A stretch of DNA of 64,000 bases from Clostridiaceae bacterium (lineage in GTDB: Bacteria > Bacillota > Clostridia > Oscillospirales > Butyricicoccaceae). Under the pieces are notes generated by a model, which ran no database searches, was not told the origin of the DNA, and saw nothing but the letters and a program-made list of their open reading frames with translations. Below, in pieces: positions 39,411 to 47,606 of this stretch. Position 1 is the stretch's first letter. Each line of letters opens with the position of its first letter. The position numbers were made by a program, and so were the translations under genes. The stretch covers positions 1 to 64,000 of the forward strand of contig QXXE01000010.1 of NCBI GenBank assembly GCA_009911355.1, written 5' to 3'.

Positions 39411-41330
39411 TTAAGCGCCGTTCCTGGGCGGCTCACGCGCCGTCCTGCGCCTATCCTGCGGAGGAGCAAGGGTGAGGGTTTCACACCGCTCCAGAACGGC
39501 GATGCTGTCAGCGAATGGTTCAAAGAGGCGATCCCGGATCATCAGCAGTTCATTCAGGGTCAGGAACCGGGCATCGCTCATTTCATCGCTGGTACAGTGC
39601 GGCGTTCCTTCGTACTCTGTGCAGAGGAACAGGACGGGGGAGAGGCCGGTGTCCGGCTCCTTTGGGCCGCAGCCAATGGGGATTAACTCAGTCGGGCGGA
39701 TGTTGAACTCCTCCAGGCTTTCACGGGCAGCGGCCTCCTCCGGCGTTTCGCCCTCCTCGATATGTCCTCCAGGGCCTCCAATCAGGCCGCTTTCGCTGCG
39801 CGTCCCAGTCAGAATTTTATCGTCCTGGATTACCAGGACGCCCACAGAACCGTAACCCGGCTCCGCGTCCTCATCGGTATTTTCTGCGCCCTCATCCCCT
39901 CCGGCGTCCGGGGCCGGGGGAGGCCCGCCCCCCATTAGACCGGCAAGCGCCTCCTCCAGGCCGGAGAAATCGGCGCCGCCCTCGGCGTCCCCCTCCTCAA
40001 GAAGTTCCTCAATGTCCAGGGCCTCACTCTGCGCAAGCCCTTTCCTCACTTCACTGGGGTCAAGAACCTGCATATCGCAGTAGATTTGAGCGGTCTGCGC
40101 CCGCACCAACTCAGTATCGGCCTTGAGTTTATCAAGTTCCGCCTGTTCCTTCTCGCTGAGGTTCCAGAAGGGTTTGAACGCCAGCTTGTAGTCCGGCTCC
40201 TCCTGGAGTTTCCCGGTATTCAGCCAACCCCGGAAAATGACATCCAGGAGGCGTTGCAGGTTCTCCCGCAACTGCAATTTCTGGATTTGCCCCAGGTAGT
40301 TGTACCAGTTCTCCAGGTCGCCGGTGCCGGTGGCGTTCATACCGTCCGGGGAGGCCCCGAACAGGATCGTTTGCGGGATATTGGTGACGGCAGACAGCAT
40401 ATTGCAGGACACGTTGATGACATCCTTGAGGCCGGACAGCTGGAAGGACTGGAAAACGTAGTCCTCGCCCTCGGTGTCAATGACGATGCTGTTCAGGAAG
40501 TTCCGGGCCATGTCGATTGTCCGCAGCCGCCGCAGCACAATGTCATCGCCGCCCTCAGCCGCCAGCATATTTGTGAGGCCCTTCATCTTGTAGATGCCCT
40601 GCACGGCCCGCTCCAGCAGTTTGCCGCCGTTGGAGTGTTCCGTCACGGTTTCCTGGAGCGCCCGTTTCAGACGGATGTACTCAGGCAGGCCCCAATACCT
40701 GTACTCCGCCTGCATGGTCGTTTCCGGGAGGATGCCGTTCTTGAAGATCAGGCAGCGGCTTTCATGCACCACAAACGATCCATACTGACTGTTGACGTAG
40801 AAGAACTGGGGCTTTCCGAATTTCGACCGGGCCTGCTCAATCCCCTGCATCTGCCCATAGTAGTACATGGAGTAGTAGTCCGGCTCCACCACGGGGCGCT
40901 CGAAAAGGACGATCTCATCAATGCCCTTGATGTTATCCCAGTCCACCGGCTCCTCCAGCCCCCGGCCATCGTCAATCAGCATGACGGCCAGGGCGCCGCC
41001 GAACAGCCTCGACCACTTGACCGCCTGCGCCGCTGTGGTTTCCCAGTCCAAATCCTCCAGGGCGTCCGTTACCAGCGACACAACATTGTCATCGCTCAGA
41101 TTGAGGTCGAAATCGCCGGTGGCCGCTTTCTCCGCAGGGATGTCAATGATCTTGGTGAACAGGCCGTTGGCCTCATAGTGCGTAGCGAGATCAACGTCCG
41201 GGATCGTGGCCTCCGGCACGAACTCATACGCCTCGCTGCTGTCCTGTTCGGTTCCCATGCGGTTCAGCACATTCATGTAACCGTCCAGGCGGGAAAACCC
41301 GCGCTGAGGCTCGTTCTTGCTCTGATCCAT
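39411..41330 (-). CDS. Portal protein (DUF1073-like) fused to a Nudix hydrolase domain
   Basis: 639 residues. About 1-430 is a DUF1073-type portal: FTKIIDIPAEKAATGDFDL, QAVKWSRLFGGALAVMLIDD, NFLNSIVIDTEGEDYVFQSF, NIPQTILFGASPDGMNATGT, ENLQRLLDVIFRGWLNTGKL. A linker rich in Gly/Pro/Asp follows. About 505-620 is a complete Nudix domain with the box GHIEEGETPEEAAARESLEE, all catalytic Glu present. The Nudix domain may hydrolyse a nucleotide signal or sit at the portal periphery. Family databases group DUF1073 portals with the N-domain of anti-CBASS Acb1 proteins. One uninterrupted frame, so fusion is real in this sequence. Confidence 0.9.
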   Translation of the reverse strand: MDQSKNEPQRGFSRLDGYMNVLNRMGTEQDSSEAYEFVPEATIPDVDLATHYEANGLFTKIIDIPAEKAATGDFDLNLSDDNVVSLVTDALEDLDWETTAAQAVKWSRLFGGALAVMLIDDGRGLEEPVDWDNIKGIDEIVLFERPVVEPDYYSMYYYGQMQGIEQARSKFGKPQFFYVNSQYGSFVVHESRCLIFKNGILPETTMQAEYRYWGLPEYIRLKRALQETVTEHSNGGKLLERAVQGIYKMKGLTNMLAAEGGDDIVLRRLRTIDMARNFLNSIVIDTEGEDYVFQSFQLSGLKDVINVSCNMLSAVTNIPQTILFGASPDGMNATGTGDLENWYNYLGQIQKLQLRENLQRLLDVIFRGWLNTGKLQEEPDYKLAFKPFWNLSEKEQAELDKLKADTELVRAQTAQIYCDMQVLDPSEVRKGLAQSEALDIEELLEEGDAEGGADFSGLEEALAGLMGGGPPPAPDAGGDEGAENTDEDAEPGYGSVGVLVIQDDKILTGTRSESGLIGGPGGHIEEGETPEEAAARESLEEFNIRPTELIPIGCGPKEPDTGLSPVLFLCTEYEGTPHCTSDEMSDARFLTLNELLMIRDRLFEPFADSIAVLERCETLTLAPPQDRRRTAREPPRNGA

Positions 41331-41343
41331 TCCTATCACCGCC

Positions 41344-42759
41344 TTATGTTATCAGTTTCGTCACATCAAAGATGTTCTTCGCCTCAATCTCGGCAAAGCC
41401 GTTGGCGGAGGCGTCCACCATGTCCTTAAATTTGCTCTCAGGGAAGTTTTCAAGCTGATCCAGGTACATATCGTTCCATGCCCCGTAGAGAATATCAAAG
41501 TTCCCGGCCTGCCACTGGGCGGCCATGGGTTCGGCCCGCGCCTCCTTGCTGCCGGTTTCGGCCACGGCCACAACATCGAACCCGGACAGGAACTTGATGT
41601 AGGACTCCGCCTGTTCCTTTCCAGCCTGCCCAGGGTCTTTGGGTAGCCGGACGCGGACGCGCTTATACTTAGCCAAATCCTGCTGCGCGGTATGCTTGAT
41701 GGTGGCCCGGACATCGGCGGCGGACATCTGCTTATTGATAACATCCGCGATGATGTAGCGGCCATTCCTCCGCTTGCCCATCAGGACGCCGGATGTAAAC
41801 GCCGGATCGCCGGTTTCGGTCTTTTCGGTCGCGGCCAAATCCCAGCAGCGCACCCACTGGATCACGTCTGCTGGCAGGACATTCAGGATGTCGCCTATCT
41901 GCGTCCGCTTGAAGTACAGACCGGCGGCAGCTTTGATTTTCCAGTTCCCATGCAAAAGGCGCTCCCTTTCAATCAGGGGCAGCGCCTTGAGGTTTGCAAG
42001 GTAGCCAGGGTTCACCTTTAGGAGTTCCTGGTTGTCGTACACAGAGGACATGATGAAGGTTACAGACTTCGGGGAGGCGCGATCCTCCGGCGTTACCAGG
42101 TTGAACCGCTCCCATAGTTCTTCTCGCGTATCTCCCCAGTGAACGACCTCCTCCAGGCGAACAAACCAGCGGATTTTACCGCTGCGCTCCGGGATGGGGT
42201 AGCCGGTTTCCGGGTCAATCCACCACTCGATGAACTTCGCAACCCAGCTATCAACATCCGGGTTGCAGGTGGCCCGGACGAACGGCTTGACGCCGCATTT
42301 TGAGCGGTTCCGGGACAGCATATAGAAAAATGCCTTTTCGCTGAAATGGGTCAACTCATCAAAACCGATTTCGCATATCTGAGCGCCCTGCCAGTTGCTC
42401 AGGTTGTCATCGCGCTCGATATGGGCGAACGTGACCTTTGAAGTAATCCGGCCCCGGCGATCCCGGAACACCCACCGGCTCCTGGAGAGGTTTTGACCGG
42501 CCCCCCGGACGCCCTGGTACATATCCCGCGCCTCATCCCATAGGCCGCCCTCTGAGAAAATCTGATTGTAGTTCCTCCTGAAAATAGTGCAGCCGAATCC
42601 GGGGACGTTCTTATACCGCAGGGCGGACAGCAGCAGCCCATAGGTCTTTCCTCCACCGGCGGCTCCACCGTAGATCACTATATCTGCCGGAGAGGATAGG
42701 AACATCTCTTGCGGCCCCGATTGAGGCCGCAGCACTCGCATATCCCCCATGTCAATCAC
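41344..42759 (-). CDS. terL: Terminase large subunit
   Basis: 471 residues (GTG at 42759 overlaps the TerS stop; ATG at 42750 also possible). ATPase domain: Walker A YGGAAGGGKTYG, Walker B ICEIGFDELTHF, motif III region VRATCNPDVDSW. Nuclease domain: RCWDLAATEK and VAVAETGSKEARAEPM with further acidic residues toward the end. Powers DNA packaging through the portal and cuts concatemers. Confidence 0.94.
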   Translation of the reverse strand: MIDMGDMRVLRPQSGPQEMFLSSPADIVIYGGAAGGGKTYGLLLSALRYKNVPGFGCTIFRRNYNQIFSEGGLWDEARDMYQGVRGAGQNLSRSRWVFRDRRGRITSKVTFAHIERDDNLSNWQGAQICEIGFDELTHFSEKAFFYMLSRNRSKCGVKPFVRATCNPDVDSWVAKFIEWWIDPETGYPIPERSGKIRWFVRLEEVVHWGDTREELWERFNLVTPEDRASPKSVTFIMSSVYDNQELLKVNPGYLANLKALPLIERERLLHGNWKIKAAAGLYFKRTQIGDILNVLPADVIQWVRCWDLAATEKTETGDPAFTSGVLMGKRRNGRYIIADVINKQMSAADVRATIKHTAQQDLAKYKRVRVRLPKDPGQAGKEQAESYIKFLSGFDVVAVAETGSKEARAEPMAAQWQAGNFDILYGAWNDMYLDQLENFPESKFKDMVDASANGFAEIEAKNIFDVTKLIT

Positions 42760-43249
42760 GTCCGTTCTCTGGCAGGTAGATCAGCACGTCATCAGCCTCC
42801 CCGGTGTCCTCAACATCAGCGATAGCGGCCCGCCGCTCATCCACAGCAGCAGTCCGCATTTCCTGTTCAAGTTTCGTGGCCTCTCGGAGCATGGCGATCA
42901 GGTTCTTCGGGTCGATGTCAGCCGGGTCCATCTGCTCCAGGGCCATCAGCGCCTTTTCCTGCATTTTCAGGGCGATGGATATATGGCGATCCACCATGTT
43001 CCGGCGCTTTTTTACCGCCTTGGCGTGGGCTTTTCTCTGCACATCGGCGTCAAAGGCGGCTACCCGCTCCACCCATTGATAGGTGACGCTCCAGCGCCCG
43101 ATCAGCGTCCTACTCTTGGCTAACCGCTGTGCAACCTCTCGGATGCTCCTTTCGTCCCCCATCTCCAGGTAGACAGTGAACGCCTCAAACGCCTTTACAC
43201 TTTCGCCCTCTTGACGCTCCCACGGCTTGGTGTCGTTGCGTTTTGGCAT
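42752..43249 (-). CDS. terS: Terminase small subunit
   Basis: 165 residues. N-terminal helix-turn-helix: AFEAFTVYLEMGDERSIREV, AQRLAKSRTLIGRWSVTYQW; then a coiled-coil oligomerisation region (RHISIALKMQEKALMALEQM). Recognises the packaging site and overlaps terL by 8 bp. Confidence 0.85.
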   Translation of the reverse strand: MPKRNDTKPWERQEGESVKAFEAFTVYLEMGDERSIREVAQRLAKSRTLIGRWSVTYQWVERVAAFDADVQRKAHAKAVKKRRNMVDRHISIALKMQEKALMALEQMDPADIDPKNLIAMLREATKLEQEMRTAAVDERRAAIADVEDTGEADDVLIYLPENGRD

Positions 43250-43282
43250 CCTTGTCTACCCTCCTTTCAGGGGCGACCGCCG

Positions 43283-43978
43283 CTACTTAACGGCTATCCA
43301 TCCGCAGAAATTCAGGCAGCGCCAAAACATATCCACCTGCTTAAAGCCCGCCGTCCGCAGCATATCCACGTTCCAGCCTACCTTGAGCGGGGACAGCACA
43401 TTTTCCAGGCTCCGGCGCTTTTCCATGATCTGATCGTCAGTGTAGCCGTTCTCCCGTTTCATCTCATAGTACAGATGTACCATCAACTCATTCAGGCTCT
43501 CACTCACGATCTTCTCTACCAGGATCAGCGCCCCGCCGGGGGTCAGCCCCTCGTAGATGTCGCTCAACATCTTTTGCCGGTAGGATGTCGGCATGAACTG
43601 GAGCGACAGCACAGACAGCACCAGGCTTGCCTTGTCGGGGAGGGGAAGGTATTCCCACAGGTTCCCGGCCTTTACCAGGACGCCCGGAACGGCAGCAAAG
43701 CGTTTCCGGCAGGCGTCCACCATGGCCGGGGCGTTGTCGATCAGCAGGAAATCATTTTCATCCTGATATTTCTCCACGAACGGCTCCACGGCAAGGCCGG
43801 TGCTGCACCCAACATCCACAATCAGGGTGTCGGGCTGGATAAACCGCTCTCCGGCCTTATAAGTCAGCGCCCGCATGGATTTGTAGTCGGGGATGCTGCG
43901 CTCCAGCATATTTGCAAAGCAGGCGGCCACATCCTCATTGAACTCCCATTTTTCTCCGGGCTTTACGTTGTCTCTCAT
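43283..43978 (-). CDS. CmoA-like SAM-dependent methyltransferase
   Basis: 231 residues. SAM motif I TLIVDVGCSTGLAVEPF, LLIDNAPAMVDACR, then LSLQFMPTSYRQKMLSDIYE and EKRRSLENVLSPL. The block KRENGYTDDQIMEKRRSLEN and the ending FKQVDMFWRCLNFCGWIAVK follow CmoA, the enzyme that makes carboxy-SAM, closely. Whether it makes carboxy-SAM or methylates something cannot be read off. Its ATG overlaps the stop of a ParB-methylase-like fusion, so the two work together. Confidence 0.82.
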   Translation of the reverse strand: MRDNVKPGEKWEFNEDVAACFANMLERSIPDYKSMRALTYKAGERFIQPDTLIVDVGCSTGLAVEPFVEKYQDENDFLLIDNAPAMVDACRKRFAAVPGVLVKAGNLWEYLPLPDKASLVLSVLSLQFMPTSYRQKMLSDIYEGLTPGGALILVEKIVSESLNELMVHLYYEMKRENGYTDDQIMEKRRSLENVLSPLKVGWNVDMLRTAGFKQVDMFWRCLNFCGWIAVK

Positions 43979-45531
43979 ACGGCATCTCCTTTCGGGGGCG
44001 GCAGCGTGATACCGAGGCGATGCTCAAAAGCCTCACGCGCCCGTTTTGACAGGCCCATCCGGGAACCGTCCGGGTAGGGCAGTTCAAATTCAAAGTCCAG
44101 GGCGGCGGCGAGGGCCGCAGGGTCGATCTTCGGATCGGTGATCTCCATGTACCAGAATTTGCTTATCATGTCCAGGCGCTTGACCGTCCCAAAGCAGGGG
44201 GCGAAAATCTCTCTCATCTCCTCCTCGGTATGGCCTTTCTGCACCTTCGGGTGGTTGGAGATGTCGCCCAGGACGGTGTTCGGCTCATAATCCAGATCAA
44301 AGGTCAGCACCTTTTCAGCGGCCAGGTATTTTTGCTTGGTCTGCATGAACTGAGGGGCCTTGTTGGACTGGCACCAGCACACCGTAGTCCCGCCGGGATA
44401 GCATAGGGCGGCGGCGATAATGGCAATCTGCTTTCTGTCTGCCATAAAGGGGACGCTGTTGAACACGCTGGAGATGAACACGGTGCTATACTTGGTTCCG
44501 GCCTCGACCTCATCCAGGAATTGAGCGGCGATCTCCAGGCTCTTTTCCTTATGGATTTTGTCTCCCACGGTGACGAAATACGGTTCAAAGGCGGACACGG
44601 TGATTCCGGCCTTGCGGAGCGTCCGGGTGTTGTTCAGCTTTCCGGCCCCGAAATCCACAATGCAGGTTCCATAGTGCCGTTTCCAGGTTTCCAGGGCGGC
44701 CCCCTCCAGTTGGCAGAAGTCCCGGCCAGCATTGTTCGGGAATACGCCCTTGAAAAAGCCATCGCCCAGGGCGGCGTTTCCGGCGGCGTCCGTTTCTCGC
44801 GTGGTGCGCTCCCGCATAAAGCTGTTGAACCTCAGATCGTCCGCATAGTTGCTCTCCATATCAAAGTCCATGGATAGCAGATTGAGCATGGAGGATGCAA
44901 AAGCCTCCTGTGCCGCGCTGACCTTGACGCAGGCGACTACTTTCCGCTTGGCCTCGACCGCTACCTGGAGGCGCCCGATCCCGTTGATGACGTTACCGGC
45001 CTCTCCGATGACAATAGGCATCGCGCTCCCGATCCGCCGCTCCAGGGACTTTGCCAGCTGCTTGATATGGGTATCAAAGGCCCGGTGGTTCTGCTTTGCC
45101 AGTTTCACGGCATCCATGCGGCGCAGGGCGTTGACGCAGGGGAAGGACTCAGGCGTGTTCGGCTCGATGTCCGGGATGTCAGCAGCCAGGGCCTCAATGT
45201 CCGTCCCGTACAGGCGCTTTTTGATAATGGCGCAGGTGTCCTGTTTCTGGAGGTCGTTCGTGGCCCGGTTGAACAGGACGTTGACGGCTTTCCTCTCTCC
45301 CAGTTCCTTGCTGCTGACGTACTCCACCGGGATCTCCGTGAACCCCATCCGGGAGGCTACCAAGTGCCGCTGGTGGCCGCTCAGAATTTCTCCGCTCTCA
45401 TCGGCATAGATGGGCAGCAGGAACCCCAGCTTTCGGAGCGACATCTCCGTGAGGGCCAGCCGTTTTTCATCGTTCCGGCGGGGATTGTAGTCAGACGCTC
45501 TCACGGCGTCAATAGGTACAAGTTTAATCAT
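43975..45531 (-). CDS. Double ParB-domain protein fused to a methyltransferase-like domain
   Basis: 518 residues from the ATG at 45531 overlapping the upstream stop. About 1-100: ParB/Srx domain (MIKLVPIDAVRASDYNPRRN, EILSGHQRHLVA). About 150-215: a second ParB-like unit (GEAGNVINGIGRLQVAVEAK). About 290-500: a Rossmann-like domain (CIVDFGAGKLNNTRTLRKAG, YSTVFISSVFNSVPFMADRK, ICYPGGTTVCWCQ-like) resembling SAM methyltransferases, with a long C-terminal tail. A probable DNA- or nucleotide-modifying enzyme; the reaction is unknown. Confidence 0.78.
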   Translation of the reverse strand: MIKLVPIDAVRASDYNPRRNDEKRLALTEMSLRKLGFLLPIYADESGEILSGHQRHLVASRMGFTEIPVEYVSSKELGERKAVNVLFNRATNDLQKQDTCAIIKKRLYGTDIEALAADIPDIEPNTPESFPCVNALRRMDAVKLAKQNHRAFDTHIKQLAKSLERRIGSAMPIVIGEAGNVINGIGRLQVAVEAKRKVVACVKVSAAQEAFASSMLNLLSMDFDMESNYADDLRFNSFMRERTTRETDAAGNAALGDGFFKGVFPNNAGRDFCQLEGAALETWKRHYGTCIVDFGAGKLNNTRTLRKAGITVSAFEPYFVTVGDKIHKEKSLEIAAQFLDEVEAGTKYSTVFISSVFNSVPFMADRKQIAIIAAALCYPGGTTVCWCQSNKAPQFMQTKQKYLAAEKVLTFDLDYEPNTVLGDISNHPKVQKGHTEEEMREIFAPCFGTVKRLDMISKFWYMEITDPKIDPAALAAALDFEFELPYPDGSRMGLSKRAREAFEHRLGITLPPPKGDAV

Positions 45532-46213
45532 GATGCAGCAGCCTCCGTTTCCATTCTGCGGCGATCTCCTTCTCATCGAAAATGCCACGGTCGCGCATGG
45601 CCTCCACCACGCGCTTATACCGATAGACCTCCACCTTGAAACTCAGGTGGCCGATCTTGATGAGGGTGCTGCCGAGGCGCGGCTCCTCATCGCCCTCCCC
45701 GGTGTCGCCCTCATCCTCCGGCGGCTCATCGTCCTCCGGCTCCGGCTCATCGTCCTCCGGGTCATCGCCGGGATAGTCGCCGTCATCGTCCGGCTCCCGC
45801 GCATCCTCCAGGAGGCGGTACACTCTAACCTCCTCGGCATCAAAGCCGGTTTCATACTCCAGAACGTCATCGTCCCGCAGCAGGTCGCCCAGCTTGTCGG
45901 TGTCCCAGCGGCCATCAATGCGGTTCAGCGCAAGGCAGAGTTTTTTCTCCTTGCTTTCGTCCGGCTGGTCGATGACAGAGCAAAGAACCTCAGTCATGCC
46001 CAGGGCCAGCATGACGACCACGCGCTGGTTTCCGCCGATGCAACGCATATTGTGAAGGTTTACCACCGGCGGCTCCACAAGCTGGTGCTGCTCCAGGCTC
46101 CGGCGCAGGGCCTTATACTCAGGGCTGTCCGGCTCCATGTCCACACGGGGATTGTAGGGCGGCGTCACCAGGTCTGCCAGCTGCAAGACCTCAAACTTGG
46201 TTTCAAACTTCAT
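45524..46213 (-). CDS. ParB-domain protein with acidic middle
   Basis: 229 residues: VLQLADLVTPPYNPRVDMEP, MRCIGGNQRVVVMLALGMTE (ParB GGxxR box), CLALNRIDGRWDTDKLGDLL. Then an Asp/Glu/Pro-rich insert of about 50 residues (DDPEDDEPEPEDDEPPEDEG) and a C-terminal beta-hairpin/helix block (LIKIGHLSFKVEVYRYKRVV). Same layout as the next protein, so they are paralogues. Confidence 0.82.
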   Translation of the reverse strand: MKFETKFEVLQLADLVTPPYNPRVDMEPDSPEYKALRRSLEQHQLVEPPVVNLHNMRCIGGNQRVVVMLALGMTEVLCSVIDQPDESKEKKLCLALNRIDGRWDTDKLGDLLRDDDVLEYETGFDAEEVRVYRLLEDAREPDDDGDYPGDDPEDDEPEPEDDEPPEDEGDTGEGDEEPRLGSTLIKIGHLSFKVEVYRYKRVVEAMRDRGIFDEKEIAAEWKRRLLHHD

Positions 46214-46814
46214 CGAAAAGCCTCCCCTTCAACTCCTCGCATACCAACAGCTGAGTAAAGCCCACCTTCTCACGGACATCGGCCATCAAGTCCTCGAACT
46301 CCTCCCCGGTCAGCTTAAAGGTGAAGTCACCGACCACGCATTTGACGCCATCGCCGGTGTCCTCCTTCTTTTCGACTCCGGGCGGCTCATCATCCTCATC
46401 CAGTTCCTTGCCGATTTCCCCCAGCAGGTCATTGATGTCGGCCTCGGTAAAGCCGGTGGAAGTCAGGCTTTCATGCTCCTCGATGAGTTCCTGAAGGATT
46501 TCAGCCAGAACCCCGTAGTCCCACTCACCATCCAGTTTGTTCAAGGCGATGCACAGGGCCTTGGCCTGGGCCTCATCCATATCCACGACAACAGCGTTGG
46601 TTTCCGTCTCGCCTGCGGCCAGCAGCACGGATAGCCGCTGGTGGCCTCCGATCAGGCAGTTGTCCCGCAGGTTCACCACCAGGGGGAGAACGAGGCCGTT
46701 CTCCGCGATGCTGGCGTCCAGGGCCTTGTACTCCTGGTCCTTCGGCGTCAGCTGCACCCTGGGGTTGTACGGGGCCGGTTTGATGTCGGCCAGCTTGATT
46801 ATTTGGGTGTTCAT
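46203..46814 (-). CDS. ParB-domain protein, paralogue of the preceding one
   Basis: 203 residues from the ATG at 46814. KLADIKPAPYNPRVQLTPKD, NCLIGGHQRLSVLLAAGETE, CIALNKLDGEWDYGVLAEIL, then a shorter acidic linker and a C-terminal block CVVGDFTFKLTGEEFEDLMA. Phage ParB-like proteins of this kind occur next to terminases and methylases and are thought to be nucleotide- or DNA-processing enzymes. Downstream overlap of 11 bp. Confidence 0.82.
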   Translation of the reverse strand: MNTQIIKLADIKPAPYNPRVQLTPKDQEYKALDASIAENGLVLPLVVNLRDNCLIGGHQRLSVLLAAGETETNAVVVDMDEAQAKALCIALNKLDGEWDYGVLAEILQELIEEHESLTSTGFTEADINDLLGEIGKELDEDDEPPGVEKKEDTGDGVKCVVGDFTFKLTGEEFEDLMADVREKVGFTQLLVCEELKGRLFDEV

Positions 46815-46898
46815 CCTTTCTCGCGCCTCTCCTTTCTTGAAAAATGCAAACAAAAAGCGGGGCGCTCTCGCGTCCCGCTTTTGGCCGGTGTTCAATTA

Positions 46899-47369
46899 TC
46901 AAAACAGGCTGACTTGCTCACAGACCGGCCCCGGCGCAGCCGTGGCGCCACCCGCCTGCTTGATGAAGATGTCGTAGGGCTGGGCCGTGATCCCGTGTCT
47001 GGAGTACATGGCCCGCGTCTTGGGGTTGCTCTCCACGGCGTAGAACTGTTCAGGGGTGTCGCCGTGCTTGGGGAAGATGAACCTCCGCAAAATGCTTTCC
47101 TTGATGGTGGGGGGATCGGCATTGAGGTCATTGAAATACCACTCCTGCGGCATCCAGCCGGTTTTCCGCTTGATGTTCTCCATGGTCTGCCTCATCTGGT
47201 AGTCGGGGCGGGCGGTGATGATGATGACATAATCATCGCGGATCGCATCAATCAGGTCGGCGCGGTATTCCTCGGCATCCATCCGCCGGGTGAAGGGCCT
47301 CAGCAGCCGGGTTTCTTTCTGGTTCCCAACGAGGGTATAGTTCAGGTCAAGCAAGCAAATTCGTTTCAT
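46899..47369 (-). CDS. HAD-like phosphatase/kinase-type protein
   Basis: 156 residues. HAD motif I LLDLNYTLVGNQ (D-x-N-x-T in place of DxDxT), motif II IIITARPDYQMRQT, and a helical cap with QEWYFNDLNA. The DxN variant keeps the nucleophile Asp but replaces the general acid. A Gly/Ala/Pro hinge (QAGGATAAPGP) and ending EQVSLF, reminiscent of a sliding-clamp-binding peptide (Q-x-x-L-F), close it. First gene behind the late-region promoter. Confidence 0.78.
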   Translation of the reverse strand: MKRICLLDLNYTLVGNQKETRLLRPFTRRMDAEEYRADLIDAIRDDYVIIITARPDYQMRQTMENIKRKTGWMPQEWYFNDLNADPPTIKESILRRFIFPKHGDTPEQFYAVESNPKTRAMYSRHGITAQPYDIFIKQAGGATAAPGPVCEQVSLF

Positions 47370-47406
47370 GGTTAGTTCTCCTTTTGGTTAGTATTCCTGC
47401 ACCATA

Positions 47407-47435
47407 ATTATACCACTTTTTGCCTCTGCTGTCAC
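47407..47435 (-). promoter_or_regulatory. Promoter of the packaging/structural operon
   Basis: Minus strand GTGACA (47430-47435), 17-bp spacer, extended TGGTATAAT with TATAAT at 47407-47412, 38 bp upstream of the HAD-like gene. It precedes the whole late gene block and follows the putative late regulator, so it is the prime target of that regulator. Confidence 0.8.
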
Positions 47436-47467
47436 AGGTTTCGGCAAAAAAGTTGGTTTTTTTGAAG

Positions 47468-47497
47468 AAAAATAGCCGAACGTGAACCGCTCGGCTA
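47468..47497 (-). terminator. Terminator before the late promoter
   Basis: TAGCCGA/TCGGCTA stem (47473-47479 with 47491-47497), loop of 11 nt, followed on the minus strand by TTTTTC. Ends early transcripts and the short unit at 47495-47550. Confidence 0.88.
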
Positions 47498-47536
47498 CTC
47501 AACCGTGAAAGACTTGCCCTGACCGCAATTATTCAT
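47495..47536 (-). CDS. Possible 13-residue leaderless peptide
   Basis: ATG at 47536 starts MNNCGQGKSFTVE, stopped by a TAG inside the terminator stem. An extended -10 (TGGTATAAT, TATAAT at 47545-47550) lies 8 bp upstream, so a transcript would begin at or within a few bases of the ATG and end at the terminator about 70 nt later. It may be a leader peptide, a small RNA or chance. Confidence 0.3.
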   Translation of the reverse strand: MNNCGQGKSFTVE

Positions 47537-47606
47537 TGTGGAGTATTATACCACAGGTAAATTGCACAAGTCTATTGCACGATTTTTTCACCGATAAATT
47601 TCGCCA

